DNA of 64,000 nt from Boesenbergia rotunda (Eukaryota > Streptophyta > Magnoliopsida > Zingiberales > Zingiberaceae): positions 186,001 to 250,000 of the forward strand of contig JAGFNQ010002597.1 in NCBI GenBank assembly GCA_024364735.1, read 5' to 3'. A program made the translations under genes and the position numbers. Shown here one piece after another: positions 1 through 12,911 of the stretch (its first letter is position 1; each line of letters begins with the position of its first letter). The notes under the pieces were generated by a model, which was given only the letters and a program-made list of their open reading frames with translations, was not told where the DNA came from and did no database searches.

Positions 1-1900
1 ACTATTTGTGAAACTGAATTGGAGATGAACAGATCTGAGAAAACAACATAAGAAATATGTTCCAAGTCTAAATGCAGAAATCTGGGCAGAAATTGTTTAC
101 CATACATACAAGGAAGTTTTGTACCAACTTCTAGCTGAATTCCTGCTTCCTAATCCAGCAATGTGTAGCTGAATTCAACCTTAAAAGGGAGCAGCTTACA
201 AATGAAAGAAACTGAAGAACTCAGAACATAAAGGAAAGAAAAATCTGGGCAGTTAAGTGAAGCTGAGAAAAAGCTGATGAAATTTCGATTTTGAGTTGCT
301 GAGATGATATAAACTGAAAAGGGAGTAAGCTGCTAGGTTCTAAATTGATTGAAGGATTGTGGTGGAGTTGATTTGGAAGAAGCAGATTGGAATGTGAAGC
401 TGAACCAAATCTGAACTAATGCTAAAAATTCCGGCCAAATTAAATTGCTGAGAAGCAATGAGTTGTTTGAAATTATTTTGGGACTGCAGCCTTACTAGAT
501 TCGTAATTCTGAGTGGGACCTGCATAGATTAGTAACTAAACTAAAGATGAACAAATCTGAATGGAAGCTGAGCTAGGAGCTGAAGCAGGAAATGCAGGAA
601 AAATCTGTGCCACTGTAAAAGGAACTTTTGTTGCAGCTGAGAAAGAAGTCTGAACTACATTGGATTTGTTGCTGCCAAGTGCTACATCTGAGAGCTACTG
701 AATGATACAAACCAAATTCGATTGAAGCTGAGTTCAAGGAGAATCTGAGCAGGAATTTTCAGATCAAAAATAGAATTTAAAAGGGCTGACCAAAGGCTGA
801 AAGAAGCTGAGAAAAAGCTGTGCAGAAGCTAAAACTGAGCTGCATTACAAACTGAAAAATGAAATCTGAGAAGCTGACAAAATCTTGCCCAATGTTACAA
901 GCTGAGTTCGAAGATAGCTGCAAGACTGATGAATTCTATTGAAAGAGTGTTGCTGAACATGTATTGGAAAAATTCAGAATTGAAATACAAGAAGGATTTA
1001 AATTGTGATACCATAAAAACTTGTTTTGTATCAACTTGAAACTGAAATTGTGTGAGAAATCAGATTCTTGATTCTGAAAGATCTGCCGTGGATGCTGAAC
1101 TTGAAACAGAAGGAGAAGAAAAGGAAAAAAGAAAATCAGAAAAGAAGGAAGAAAAGACAAAGAAACAAGTGGCATCCAACTTGAGTTTTGGCACCATAAA
1201 TTAGTGAAGATTTTTTTCTCATCCGAGTCCAAGCCTTGCATTACTACATTCTGAATTCACTAGAGAGAAAGAAAGAGAAAAAATCTGAGAAAAGAGTGAA
1301 AGAAGCAAGGTTGGCACAAAAATTGGCAAACTTGGCACATTAGACCAAGGAAGGGTTTTTCATCCAAATCAAAGAAATTTATTCAAGTTTCACTCCACCA
1401 TACTTTTGATATCATTAGAGGACTGTTAAGATGGGGCAAAACACATTGGAAATATTTTTGAGCAACCAAGTCTCCCACTCCATCCATTTTCCATTTCCTT
1501 GATTTTTACTCCATTTCTTTATCATTTTCCATGTTTTCATTTGTTTTTGTAGATGTTGATCCTATTCATGATTAATGGTAGAGATTAGATAATAAGCAAG
1601 CATATGGTAGTGCAAGAAGCATGTGTGTTTGAGTGAGCTCCACTTCCATTATCAAGTTAGAACTTAAGAAGAGAGCCACCAAATTTTTCCTTGAAAGGCT
1701 AGTGAGTTAAATTCATCTCAATGATTCATGATGGATGAAAAGGCTAAGTTGTTGATTTAAGGACAAGATACTAATCCATAGAGCTTAGATTTATGAGAAT
1801 TGACAACCCTAGGTAATTTCTTTTTATTTGTTTCTAATTATGCTTAAGAGAGCCTAAGGGATACATATTTAGTTGTTTCGCGAGACGCTCAAGGTTAAGT
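1..1900 (+). mobile_element. 3' non-coding tail of a Tat/Athila-like Ty3/gypsy element
   Basis: No open frame of note and no recognisable protein domain. The strand is purine-rich and built from recurring short words (AGCTGA, ATCTGA, AAGCTG), for example around 240-300, 540-620 and 780-860. It leads directly into a polypurine tract and an LTR start at 1901-1911, which places it as the region between pol and the 3' LTR of a sense-strand gypsy element. The Tat/Athila assignment rests on the LTR start TGATAAGCACC and the adjoining G-rich tract, a combination typical of that group; no pol from the element lies in the window. The 936-1241 reverse frame is taken as chance. Confidence 0.5.
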
Positions 1901-1909
1901 GTGGGGGAG
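1901..1909 (+). other. polypurine tract
   Basis: The tract GTGGGGGAG stands two bases before the LTR start TGATAAGCACC. It is the expected plus-strand primer site for the element whose 3' LTR begins at 1911. Confidence 0.7.
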
Positions 1910-1910
1910 T

Positions 1911-4345
1911 TGATAAGCACCATTTTATTGATTATTTTAATTGCTAAAATCCATGTTTGACCCATGTTTTTATTGCTTAATTATGATTTTACCCTAGGTT
2001 TTGGAACTTTATCTTATTTTGGACTTAATTGCAAAATTACACAATTTTTGGATTATTTGGCCACTAATTTTCTGATATATTTTTGTAGGCATCAAAGGAT
2101 CCTGGACCTAGGGCATATTGGGTCAAACCTGAGTCGGATGTGAACCGGATCGAATTATCAAGCCTACAATTAATCCGGGCCGTCCGATTCAAGAGCGGCT
2201 AGATCTGAGCCATCCGGGACGATCTGAAGCAATCCGAGCTAGGGTTAGGGTTGATCAAGCTCTATGATCAAGATCTGAAGGTTTCATCCCAATTAGAGCT
2301 AAATCAACCGTTGGATCAAGCAAGGAGGGCTCTAGAGCGTCCATTCACAGATAGAGTTGATCTGGACCATCCGTTGCATATCTGGAGGATCCGAGCTACC
2401 ACAAGGCAGATCCTGACCCCAGATCATCATCATAAAAGTTTGGCTCCAATCAGAGCAAGATCAGCTGTTGGATCTCCTCCAATCAATCTGAGCCGTCCAA
2501 TTCTAATTACTTAAGGAAATTTTTGCAGCAGCTGTTCTTCGTCGTGTCTTCGCCGCAACAGGAGTTTTTCGTTTTCTCTTCGTTTTGCTTGCTAGTTTCT
2601 CATCCAAGGAGGCGCGACCACCTCAATCTTGACCTCGGTTCATCATCTGGATCACTGAAGATCGATTTGGTGGAGAATTCAGCTCCAGCTTCACCCGGGC
2701 AGAGTGTGTTTGAGGGTTTCGGCACCTCTGCTAACCAATCACTCGAATCTCGTCCACAAACCATTTCCGACCATCTGAGCTGCTTGTAGGGGTTCTCAGG
2801 TGAGCTCAGATGAGTCTCAGATCATCATCGCAGCCCATCCATTGAGAGAGAAGAGATTGGACTGGAATTTTTCAGCCGTGTGTAGTTTGAGCAGATTCGA
2901 CCACTGAGCCGTTTTCCAATCGATTTGCTATGCTTGCGGGTTCGAGGCCGGCTCTTGCTTGACGACCAAGAAGATCTTGAGCTCAGGGAGAGTTGAGGAT
3001 TAGTTTTATGTAGTTAATTTCATGTTTTCGTAGCTGTAATCCTATTTCTGCACTTATTCTGTTTTTGGCAGTTTCGTACAGCAACTTAGTTCTATGTTAC
3101 TGAATTGTTTAGCTTAATTATGTTTTTAATCTTCAAGTTCAGTAAGTTAGGAACTTGTTTAATGATAGATTGAGTTAAATTGCAGTTTAATTGTAGCTTA
3201 GATTGTTGCGTGCCAATTTCAATAGCGTGCCAAGTTTAATTCTGATTTTTCCTTTCCGTTTCTGTAATTGTCTCAGATTCCCTATTTCTGAATTGTTTTC
3301 TGAGTTCTTAGCTGTAAATTCCTGCTCTAGCATTAGATAGATAGTAGGTTTAGTCAAAATAGCACTCAAATTAAGCTAGGTTCCAATTCCATTTCTTGCT
3401 AGCCAATTCCATAGCTTACGTGCCATTATATTCTGCAAAACCCAATCCTGTTTTGAAATTTCTAGCTGCTGTTTGGAGAATTTTTGTTAGGTAAACACTA
3501 GACATTTCAGCTTAGTTTGTCTGGTTTTTCGATTAGTGAATCAATCTGAGTTTGTTTGTGTTTTGCTCCCAATCCATATGCTGAAATTCTGAAATTAAGT
3601 TTCAATTCTGCAATCTGAAATCTCAGCTATTTAGTTTCTGAATTTGTGTTTTTCAAGTCTGATTTCAGTTTCAATTCCTTGCCTTAGACTTGCTTAGTTC
3701 TTCCCCAAAAGCCTTGTGTACCAATTGAACCAATCAGCTTAAGAATTGGAGCCGAAAGTTTACTTATTTCATAATGTTGGTGTTAGTTTTTGGCACAAGG
3801 ATTTCATTTTGTGTGCCAACTGCCTTGGATCCAATTGCATCCGAATTTAGCTTGCTTTTGTGGCATATGATTATGTTTGGAATCAATAAGCTTGCACAGA
3901 CTAATATCTGAATTTTGTTGGCAGTGGTTGGGTTCCAAAAACACTTTAGTTAGTTGAGTTGCATTTGTTTGATTGAGTTCTAATTTTGCATGCTATTAAT
4001 TGTGTTAAGTTTGTTATTTCCAAAAACTCCCATCACTGCCTTTACTTTATTGCATAGCATTTCATTTTGTGTTTGAAATCAGAAAACAGTTGCCAAAATT
4101 GTGTAAATGCCTTGATGAGATTTTCCATTGTTTGAGTCCATGAATTGTCATTACTTGATTTACAATTGCTTGGTTAAGTTTCTCCCTTGTCTTGGTGCTT
4201 TCATTCATTTTAATTGCAAACCAATCCCCGATTTAAGTTGAAACCCGAAAACACAAACGACACCTAAATACAAGCGCGAATCAAACAACGTCAACTAGCC
4301 CCGAGAAAAATACGACCTGTGGCCCCTGTATTACATTTTCATACT
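1911..4345 (+). mobile_element. 3' LTR of the Tat/Athila-like gypsy element
   Basis: Starts TGATAAGCACC just after the polypurine tract. The tail at about 4280-4340 (a CCCCGAGAAAAATACGACC-type segment, then TATTACA) resembles the end of Tat/Athila LTRs. The exact right edge is uncertain because no primer-binding site or target duplication follows; the next base belongs to another LTR-like fragment. Open frames at 2251-2789 have no recognisable domain and are not annotated as genes. Length of about 2.4 kb is plausible for the group. Orientation comes from the polypurine tract on the left. Confidence 0.6.
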
Positions 4346-5618
4346 TTTGATTGTAAAAAGGGTTTCCAGCATTTCATTCATATCTAAATTTGAGGCCCAC
4401 ATTTGTGACACATAGTTTGGGCTTTGTCTCCGATCAACTGAGACGAGGGGTTCTCGTCTCAACGATCCACATCCACCTCTTCTCTTTCGGGGTTCGGAGA
4501 GTAGAGAGAAAATGTTCTCTTTCGGGGTTCGGAGAGACGCCATCCATCTTCCTTCACCGCACGCCACCGGACGAAGCTAGGGCTTTGGGGGTTCCGAGCT
4601 CTAGGCGACTCCATCCGCCTTCCACCATAGCTGACGACTTCCTCTCCATCACCACAGCCGGTGACCTCAAGCTAGGGCTTTGGGGGTTCCGAGCTCTAGC
4701 CGAACGTAGTCGGCCATCTACATCCATCTTCTTCCACCGCCGATCCGTTCCTTTACAGCATTTTTGTTTACAGCAGTTTTCTTCACAGCTTTATTTTCTT
4801 CTTTGTTTTTTCTTCAGCAGGCCGAGATTCCAGCAGTTCATCTTCTTCTTCCGGCACTTCTTCTCAGTTCTTCTTTAGCAAGATTCGGCAGCACCTTCTT
4901 CTTTACATCAATAGATCCAGCAACCAACCTTCAATCAGTCGGCAGAACTCAATTGGCAGCAGTTGACCTCTTCACAGCACTGATTCTTGGGTCAATTTGT
5001 GTGTTTAGATTTGGTTCAGTTGTTGGTTGTATTGATAGTTGATTGTTTGTATCAAGTTGATTACTCGAATTTTCAAATGGCATGTATCTTTGTCATTTTA
5101 ATTCATGCTCATATGTTGTTTGGTTAAATGCCTCTTAGAATGATTACTGTCAGTTGTGATGTTTCTTAGTTGATTAATTCTTGTTTTGAATTGCTCTTTC
5201 ACTGCTTTAAGTTTCATATCTTCATTTAGATGTAATTGAGTTAGGTCAGATTAGATTTCCTTCATGCTATAGGTTTTCTTCCATGCCTAGGTTTCATTGA
5301 TGCTTATTTCTTAAATGTTTCTTTCACATTGCCTTTTCTTTTCTGCAATTCTAGTTCGGTTAATTTAGATTTCATTACCTGTCTTGTCTTTTCTTTATTA
5401 GAATTAGATTTCATACCTGCTTTGTCATTTCTTTTCATAGTCATAGTTCTCAAATCCAAAACCCAATTTCATATCCAAAAACCCAAAAGCAATAAGATTC
5501 AACCATGAGAATTATCATGCATTAACTACATTCGTTGGGAGACGACTCGAGTTACTCTATGCTACATTAGTTTAGAGGAATTCGGTACTTAAATTGTATT
5601 TGAAACCGTAACACGACA
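4346..5618 (+). mobile_element. LTR-like fragment, second Tat/Athila-type LTR end
   Basis: No coding domain. The right end carries a segment at about 5534-5570 (TTGGGAGACGACTCGAGTTA) followed by CGTAACACGACA near 5612, which resembles the 3' end of a Tat/Ogre/Athila LTR. The left part has two local duplications: CTCTTTCGGGGTTCGGAGAG at about 4481 and 4517, and GCTAGGGCTTTGGGGGTTCC at about 4577 and 4673. The left edge is not defined. A decayed copia pol begins at once after it, so this LTR has lost its own internal region. Alternative: a promoter or 5' UTR of a lost host gene, for which there is no coding support. Confidence 0.35.
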
Positions 5619-7343
5619 AAAGCAGTTATCAGTACACCCCAAGAGAAAGGTGCAGCAGTGCGAAGGAATAGGGCTCTTATAGAAATGGTTAGGTTAATGA
5701 TGAGCTACTCCGAGTTGTCGGATTCATCCTGGGGACATGCTCTGGAAACGGCAGCGTACATACTTGATACCATCTAGGTCAGTACCCTCTACTCCCATAA
5801 AAATGTGGACTGAGCGAAACTCTAGTATAAGACATATTCGGATTTGGGGTAGTCCAACATATGTGCTGAAGGGAGATACTGATAAGTTGGAATCTCGTAT
5901 AGAAGTGCACTTGTTCGTAGGTCATCCTAGGGGAACAAAAGGTGGTTCTATAGTCCTGAGGTTGGGAGGGTAATCGTTAGTACAATTACCAGACTCTTTG
6001 TGAAGGACTATGAGATGAACCACAAGCCCATGAGTAAAATTATTCTTGAGGAATAAAGAGGGGACATTCTGACCTTAGTACTAACTGTACAAGAGGATAT
6101 ACCACAAGTCACTGCACCGCGTGTCACAGAAGATACATAGGTGGTACATCTTCGTAGTGGGAGAGTTGTTAGTCAACCTGAAGGATTCATGTTCTTGAGA
6201 GAGTCTTTGGACTTGGTTCCTGATGACCATGAATCAAGATCCCTGGACCTATGACGAGGAACATCCGCTTTGATGAGGTAATCCTGTCATATGGATTTGT
6301 TCAAAGAACGGATGAGATTTATGTATATAAGCAATGTGACGGAAACATAGTTGTATTCTTGTACTATACATAGATAATAGTTTGTTGATTGGTGATAATA
6401 ACAAAGTATTATTAGACGTAAGGGTATGGTTGTCCAAGCAGTTTGATATGAAGGACTTGGGAAAAGTGGAACACATCCTTGGGATCAAAGTTCTAAGGGG
6501 TCGCCAGAAAAAGATGTTATGCTTATCCCAAGCTTCATACATAGACACTGTCCTAGCTCGTTTTTAGCATAGAAGACTCCAAGAAAGGTTTTACACCTTT
6601 CAGGCATGGAGTACCTCTATCTAAGTAGATGTGTCCTAAAATATCAACGGAGATAGAGGAGATAAAGGTTGTTCCTTATGCATTGGCTATAGGAAGCCTC
6701 ATGTATGCTATAAACAAGATTGGATATCTACTTTGCTATGGGCATGGTTGACAGATATTAGAGTAACACAATTTAGGAAAATTGAACTACGGTAAGCATA
6801 TATTAGTGCCTGAGAAGGACTAAGATTATATGTTAGTTTACCGGGTAGACCAATTATTTCCTGTGGGTTATACAGATTCAGATTTCCAATCGGAAAGGGA
6901 CAAATTAAGTATTCCTCAGTGTTTTGTGTTTACTTTAGGAGGTGGAACCATAGGAAGGAGGAGTGTCAAGTAGTGGATGTATGACGGACTCCACCATGGA
7001 AGCTGAGTATGTGGCAGCCTCAGAGGCGCCAAAGGAAGCTATATGGTTCAGGAACCTCAAGATGGACATAGATGTACTTCCTGATTTGCCTAGAGCTATC
7101 ACAATTTGTTGCGATAATAATGGTGCAGTTGCAAACCCAAAGGAACCACGAGTCCATAAGGCGAGTAAACACATGAGCCCAAGTACCACCCAAGTTAGGA
7201 AAAGCTGTTGTTGCCTAGATTACATCAGAGGACAACCTGGGAGATCATTTCATTGAGGCCTTGATAGCGAGAGCTTTTAGGCATGTGGAGGATCAGGGAG
7301 TCAGATGTATGACATTTTAAGGACAGCAGAGTCTTTTAGTATA
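5619..7343 (+). pseudogene. decayed copia pol, family A copy 1 (integrase end, RT part, RNase H)
   Basis: Translates in several frames to the end of a copia integrase (ERRNR-like motif and the following tail, about 5640-6200), then skips the first half of the reverse transcriptase and resumes near 6270 with its second half and RNase H to about 7250. The catalytic YVDD motif reads YIDN at about 6367-6378, so an active-site aspartate is lost. Several stops and frame changes lie in between. The match to the antisense copy at 9390-14237 and to the copy at 20773-31394 shows one family. It ends in a polypurine tract (7344-7352) and an LTR at 7354, so the orientation is sense. Angela/Tork-like affiliation is inferred from motif wording. 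Confidence 0.85.
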
Positions 7344-7352
7344 AGTGGGAGA
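7344..7352 (+). other. polypurine tract, family A copy 1
   Basis: AGTGGGAGA lies immediately before the LTR start TGTTAGGATG at 7354. The same arrangement is seen before the 3' LTR of the complete copia element at 28525-28533. Confidence 0.75.
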
Positions 7353-7353
7353 T

Positions 7354-9389
7354 TGTTAGGATGTATACTAAAAGCCTTGCTTTTGTACAAGACATCTACA
7401 TTTTGAAAAAGAATCACAAAATCATTGATGCATGCTTATATTAGTATATGCATAATTGTTTGATACTTTGCATTGTAGATAACATGGTACATGTTGACAC
7501 ACAGAAGATCATGTTATCAGCCCCTTGCAGAGTATAAGTAGATGCTCACAACCGAGATAGAGTTGGACAAACCATCGGGATGGTTGTAGTGTAATTTGGT
7601 GTGGTTTATCTTGACCATAGAATTACACTAGTGCACTTTGTGTGCATTGAGCAGGACCAACATAGAGGTGATCCAATTTATATTGACTTTATAATTGGAT
7701 CAGACCTCAGTTTTATTATGGAGTACATGCTCTGAATCTCGATATAATAACGGGCACATGTACTTAGTAGTTATTTCTTTAATTTACTAATGAGCGAGAT
7801 TTATTCTGCTAAATCGATAGGCCTGTTATGTTGGGAAATAATAATATTTACATGGTGTGCCGTTGATTATAGACGGAATCCGTGTCCTGGTGAGTCGGGA
7901 TGATGATGCCCCCTTGATAAGCTCATAAGGATCATCATGTTAAATCTTGCAAGTGGACTTGGTCCAAAATGATGATAAGATTGAGTGGTACTAGTCAAGG
8001 AGTTAGTGGTTGATTAATTAAAATTGTTAGTAATTTAAATTAATCAACGGGCATTCAATATCATAAACACGGGGAGAAATTATACTTATAATAGGTGAAG
8101 CCCATATGTATATATGGGGGTTGGTGAGGTAGTTCAATGAAGAACATTTAGTGGAATGGTTCTTCATTAATGGATCGGGTTTGGATCCATTAGTAGGTCA
8201 GGACCCAACTCCTCCTCATGGTCCCTATTGTAGCCCTATAAATACCCCATAGGAGTCATGAAACTAAGGCGAATTAATCATCAATGAAAACCCTAAAAAC
8301 CTCTCCTCTCCTTCTCTCTCTCCCTTCTCTCCCCTAGGTCACGGCATGGAGGAGAAATCCTTAGGTTTTCTTCCACCTCTTCCCTTCTCTCCCTCTCTAG
8401 CTGGTGGCCGGAAAACACAAATCAAGGAGGAGCTATTTCCTCCTTCGTGGCGCGCGACAGCAGTAAGGAGGAAGGGTGGCTGGCGATTGGAGAGGGTGGT
8501 CCTTTTCCTTTGAGGTGCTCAGCGCCGGTGGAGGAGGAGGAAGAGACTCACGAAAGGGATTGAAGAAGCTTGTTCTTCTTCTAGTTCTCTTCCTCACTTC
8601 TTCCTCCCTTGCGCGAGTTCATCCAAGGGATAGAGAAGGGCTTGCCGGCGGTAGGGAGTGGCTTCTTGCGGTGCCAGCGGTGAGGAAGAAGGAGGAGGGC
8701 CAGCGGTGGGATTGTGTTGGAAGAAGAAGAGGTTTTTTCTCTTCCTCTTTCACTTCTTCATCTTCCTAGTCTTCTCCACCTCAACTTCTTGTGGCCGGCG
8801 ATCCTCGAGCTTGGTGGTGGCTGGAGGCGCAAGGAGAGGATGGAGGTGGTGACCGGCGGAAAACCCTAGGGCTTAGGGTTTTGTTGGTGCGTGGAAGAGG
8901 GAAGAAAACGGTGATATTGGAAGGCCTTGGTGGCTCCGAGTCTTGGTAGAACATCGCCCACACGATGTCCAAGTGGGGAGGGTCATACGATAAAAGATCA
9001 TGAGGTAATGAGAGGTATACCTGTCCTACGACTCGTTTGTTTTTCTATTTTTGCATGTGTGTTTTTAGTTAATTATCATGTTTTAATCATTTGTTAATTA
9101 ATGTTGATAATTAATTATGTCATGGGCCCCGATAATAAACACAAAAGCCGGCGATCCGCTCGTCGTCTTTTCCGCGACTAATTGGTTAGGCGAGTTACAA
9201 GGCTCGAACTTTGAGCTTGGCTAAGTTGTAACTCGAACTAATTAGTACGACGACGAGACAGTCGTTTGGGAGATCGGTCTCCATTCGGATTAAATCTTTA
9301 CTCCGTAGACATGGAAAGGTCTCTCATGAACAACTCCGTGCTCGCTTAGGAAACCTGCCAAGCCATGCCCAGCCATACCCCAACCAACA
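7354..9389 (+). mobile_element. 3' LTR of family A copia copy 1
   Basis: Begins TGTTAGGATGTATAC and ends about 9389 (CCAACA), about 2.04 kb, in sense with the pol on its left. A TATA box (TATAAATA) sits at 8237-8244, followed by a CT-rich stretch (8290-8400) expected of the transcribed leader. The right part (about 9120-9380) matches the ends of the family A LTRs at 16037-17887 and, inverted, 11089-12911. It abuts the RNase H end of an antisense family A pol, so no target duplication can be checked: the left host flank has been lost. Open frames at 8476-8972 are in the LTR and carry no domain. Confidence 0.8.
8237..8244 (+). promoter_or_regulatory. TATA box of family A LTR
   Basis: TATAAATA within the conserved context CCCTATAAATACCCCAT, repeated in the LTR at 15784-15791 and, as TATATAAA, at 16932-16939. 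A CT-rich transcribed leader follows each. Probable RNA polymerase II core promoter of the LTR. Confidence 0.6.
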
Positions 9390-11083
9390 CTTTTATCCCT
9401 ATCTGATTGGAAATCAGATTCCGTGAAACCTACAGGGAGTAATTGATCTGCCTGGTAAACTAGCATATAATCCCTAGTCTTTCTTAGGTACTTCAATATA
9501 TGCTTTAGCGCAGTCCAATGTCCCTATCCTGGATTACTCTGATATCTGCTAACATTGCCCACGACAATACAAATATTCGGTCTCGTACACAGCATAGCAT
9601 ACATGAGGTTTCCTACAGTCGAGGCATAAGGAACCGCCTTCATCTCCTCTATCACCTTTGATGTTTTAGGACACATCTCCTTAGATAAAAGTACTTCATG
9701 CCGAAAAGGTAGAAAACCTTTCTTGGAGTTTTGCATGCTAAAACGAGCTAGGACAGTGTCTATGTATGAATCTTGAGATAAGCACAACATCCTTTTCTTG
9801 CGATCCCTTATAACTTTGATCCCAAGGATGTGTCCTGCTTCTCCCAAGTCCTTCATATCAAACTGTTTAGCTGACCATACTCTTATGTCTGATAACACTT
9901 TGACATTGTTGCTAATGAGCAAAATGTCATCTACATATAGTACAAGAAATACCACTACGTTTCCATCACATCTCTTGTATACACAAGACTCATCTGGACT
10001 TCGAATAAATCCATATGACTGGATTACCTCATCAAACCGGATGTTCCAAGATCATGAAGCTTGCTTCAATCCATAAATGGACCGATTAAGCTTACACACA
10101 AGATGCTCTTTGCCCTTTTCAATGAATCCCTCTGGTTACTTCATATAGATGTTTTCCTCAAGACGTCCGTTAAGGAATGCTGTCTTGACATTCATCTGCC
10201 AAACCTCATAATCTATATGAGTGACAATAGATAAGAGAATCTGGTTCGACTTAAGCTTGGCTATCGGCAAAAAGGTCTCCTTATAATCGATACCCTCTTT
10301 CTGAGTATACCCTTTCGTAACTAGCCTTGCTTTGAAGGTCTCTACCTTCCCATCTGATCCTCTCTTTCTCTTGTAGATCCACATGCATCCAATAGATTTA
10401 AACCATTGGGTGGTTCTACTAGTTCCCAAACCTAATTAGAATCCATAGATTCTATCTCAGAATTCATTGCTCTTTGCCAAGATACTGCATCTTTATCTTG
10501 GAGTGCCTCATCATATGTGTAGGGATCAGGTTCATGTTCGCCACGGGCTAAGTCCGAAGACTCTCCCAAGAACATGAATCTATCAGGTTATCTAACAACC
10601 CTCCCACTACGATGAGATACTGCTTGTGTATCCTCTATGATACGCGGTGCAGTCACTTGTGGTATGTCCTCCTGTACTGTTGGTACTGAAGTTGGAACTT
10701 CCCTTCTCAATTCCTCAAGAAGAATCCTACTCATGGGCTTGTGGTTCATCACATAGTCTTCCTCTAAAAATCGAGCATTCATGATAATGATCACCCTCTG
10801 ATCTTTAGGACTATAGAACAAACCACCTTTCGTTCCTCTAGGATAGCCTACGAACAAGCGTACTACTTCTGTACGAGATTCCAACTTTTCAGCATCTCCC
10901 TTCAGCACATGTGCTGGACTACCCCAAATCTGAATACGTCTCAGACTAAGCTTTTGCCCAGTCCATAATTCTATGGGAGTAGAGGGTACTGATTTAGATA
11001 GTACCAAGTTCAGAATATACACTGCTGTTTCCAGAACATATCCCTAGAACGAATCTGGCAACTCAGAGTAACTCATCATCGAT
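9390..11083 (-). pseudogene. antisense family A copia pol, RNase H to integrase C-end (copy 2, distal part)
   Basis: Read on the minus strand: integrase C-terminal region (10588-11022), first half of reverse transcriptase (10136-10429), second half of reverse transcriptase with intact YVDD (9524-9955) and the first part of RNase H, cut at about 9390 where the LTR of copy 1 begins. Stops and frame changes separate the blocks. It continues with 12917-14237 on the far side of a solo LTR. Unlike copy 1 the reverse transcriptase is complete in outline, so the two copies decayed independently. Confidence 0.85.
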
Positions 11084-11088
11084 CTAAC

Positions 11089-12911
11089 TGTTGGGTTCCG
11101 AGGAGGAGTTTCTGGGTCGCGCATGGGAAACCTCTCTATGTCCACGGATTAAAATTTTTCAATCCGAATGGAGACCTATTTCCCAAACTACCGTCTCATC
11201 ATCGTGCTAACTGATTCGAGCGACCACTTAAACAAACGTGTTATTCTAGCGATCAATCTCATCCAACCGATTAGTCGCGGAATAGACGATGAGTGGATCA
11301 CCGATTTTTGTGTTGATCATCGGGGTCCAAGATTATTATCAACATAAAATAATGAATAATAATCAACATGAAATGATAATTGATTAAACAATAATCAAAC
11401 AAGATCAAGGAACCATAAAAGAAGATATACCTCTCGTTTACCTCACAATCTTCTACTGTATGACCCCACCCTTCTTGGACATCGTGTGGACAACGATCTA
11501 TCAAGAACCAAAGTCACCAAGGCACAAGAAACACCTCCTTTTCTTCCCTCTTCCTTGCGCCAAGCACCCTAGGCTCTAGGATTGCCGCCGACCTCCTCAA
11601 GGTAGAAGAAGAAGATAAAGGAGAAGAGTTCATACAAACCCTAACCGGCCTCCTCCTAGTCTTCCTATCTCGGGGCACCAAGCACACAAGGAAGAACAAA
11701 GCTCCTCTCCCCTTCTTCCAAACGTGAGGCGTCCAGCACCACCAAGGAAGAGACCCACCTACCTCCTTGTGCTAGCATGTGCTCCTTCCCTTCTTCTCGC
11801 TGCCCACCACAAAAGGAAGAGAAGACCACTTCCTTTATCTAGTAGTCATTGGCCACCAAAAGGATGAGAAGAGGAGAAGAGAAGAGGAAGAAAAAAGGAA
11901 GTAAACTTCCTTCTCCTTTCTTCCACCGCCAGCGTGCCCTAGGAGAGAGAAGGGAGAGAGAGAGGAAGAGAAGAGGATTAGGGTTGGATAATCAATTGGA
12001 TGCCTTGGTCTCATGACTCCATGTGTATATATAGGGCTACAATAGGGACCATGAGGAGGAGTTGGGTCTTGTCCACCTAATGGATCAAGGCCCGATCCAT
12101 TAATGAAGATCCATTCCACAAAAGGATCCTCATTGATCTACCTCACCAACCCCCATATTTAAATATGAGCTCCACCTATTATGAGTACAAGAACTCCCTA
12201 TGTTTAAGATATCGAATGTCCGTTAATTAATTAAATTACTAACAATTTAATTAATTAATATCTAACTCCTTGAGTAGTACCACTCAACCTTATCATCATG
12301 TCGGACCAAGTCCACCTGCAGGATTTAACATGATGACTTTATTAGCTCCTCAAGGAGACATCATCAACCCGACTCATTAGGACACGATTTTCTTCTATAA
12401 TCAATGACACACCATGTAAATAATATTATTTTCTAACTTACCGGGCCTATCGATTTAACAGAATAAATCTCACCCATTGGTAAATCAAAAAAATAAATAT
12501 TAAGTACATATGACCGTTATTATATTGGGATTAGAGCAGGTACTCCATAATAACTGAGGTATAATTCAATTATAAAGTTAGTATAAATTGAATAATCTCT
12601 ATATCGGTCCTGCTCAATACACACAAAGTGCACTAGTGTAATTCTATGGTCAAGATAAACCAACACTAAATTACACTACAACCATCCCGATGGTTTGTCC
12701 AAATCCATCTTGGTTGTAAACCTCTACTTATACTTTACAAGGGATTGATAACATGATCTTTTTTATGACACCACACGCCATGTTATCTACAATGTAAGGT
12801 ATTAGATAATATGCACATAACTAATATAAATATGCAAACAGTGATCATATGATTCTCATTTCAAAAAATAGATGTCTATATAAAGCAAGACTTTTAGTAT
12901 ACATCTTAACA
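11089..12911 (-). mobile_element. family A solo LTR inside the antisense copia, TSD CTAAC
   Basis: On the minus strand it starts TGTTAAGATGTATAC and ends CCCAACA (1823 bp). It is bounded by a perfect 5-bp duplication, CTAAC at 11084-11088 and 12912-12916. Deleting the LTR and one duplication rejoins the integrase of the antisense pol. There is no internal region, so it is a solo LTR left by recombination between the two LTRs of a former insertion. A TATA stretch (TATATATA) lies at 12026-12033. It belongs to the same family as its host, so this is a within-family nested insertion. Confidence 0.92.

Noticed and set aside
2251..2789. Two adjoining plus-strand open frames of 87 and 88 codons
   Set aside because: Inside the Tat/Athila-like LTR, no recognisable domain, no known start context; best read as chance.
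4390..5042. Plus-strand frames of 162 and 92 codons that might be a gene start
   Set aside because: They cover internally duplicated LTR-like sequence, show low-complexity F/S/L-rich translation and no domain.
8476..8972. Frames on both strands after the family A TATA box
   Set aside because: Same LTR leader region as above, no domain.
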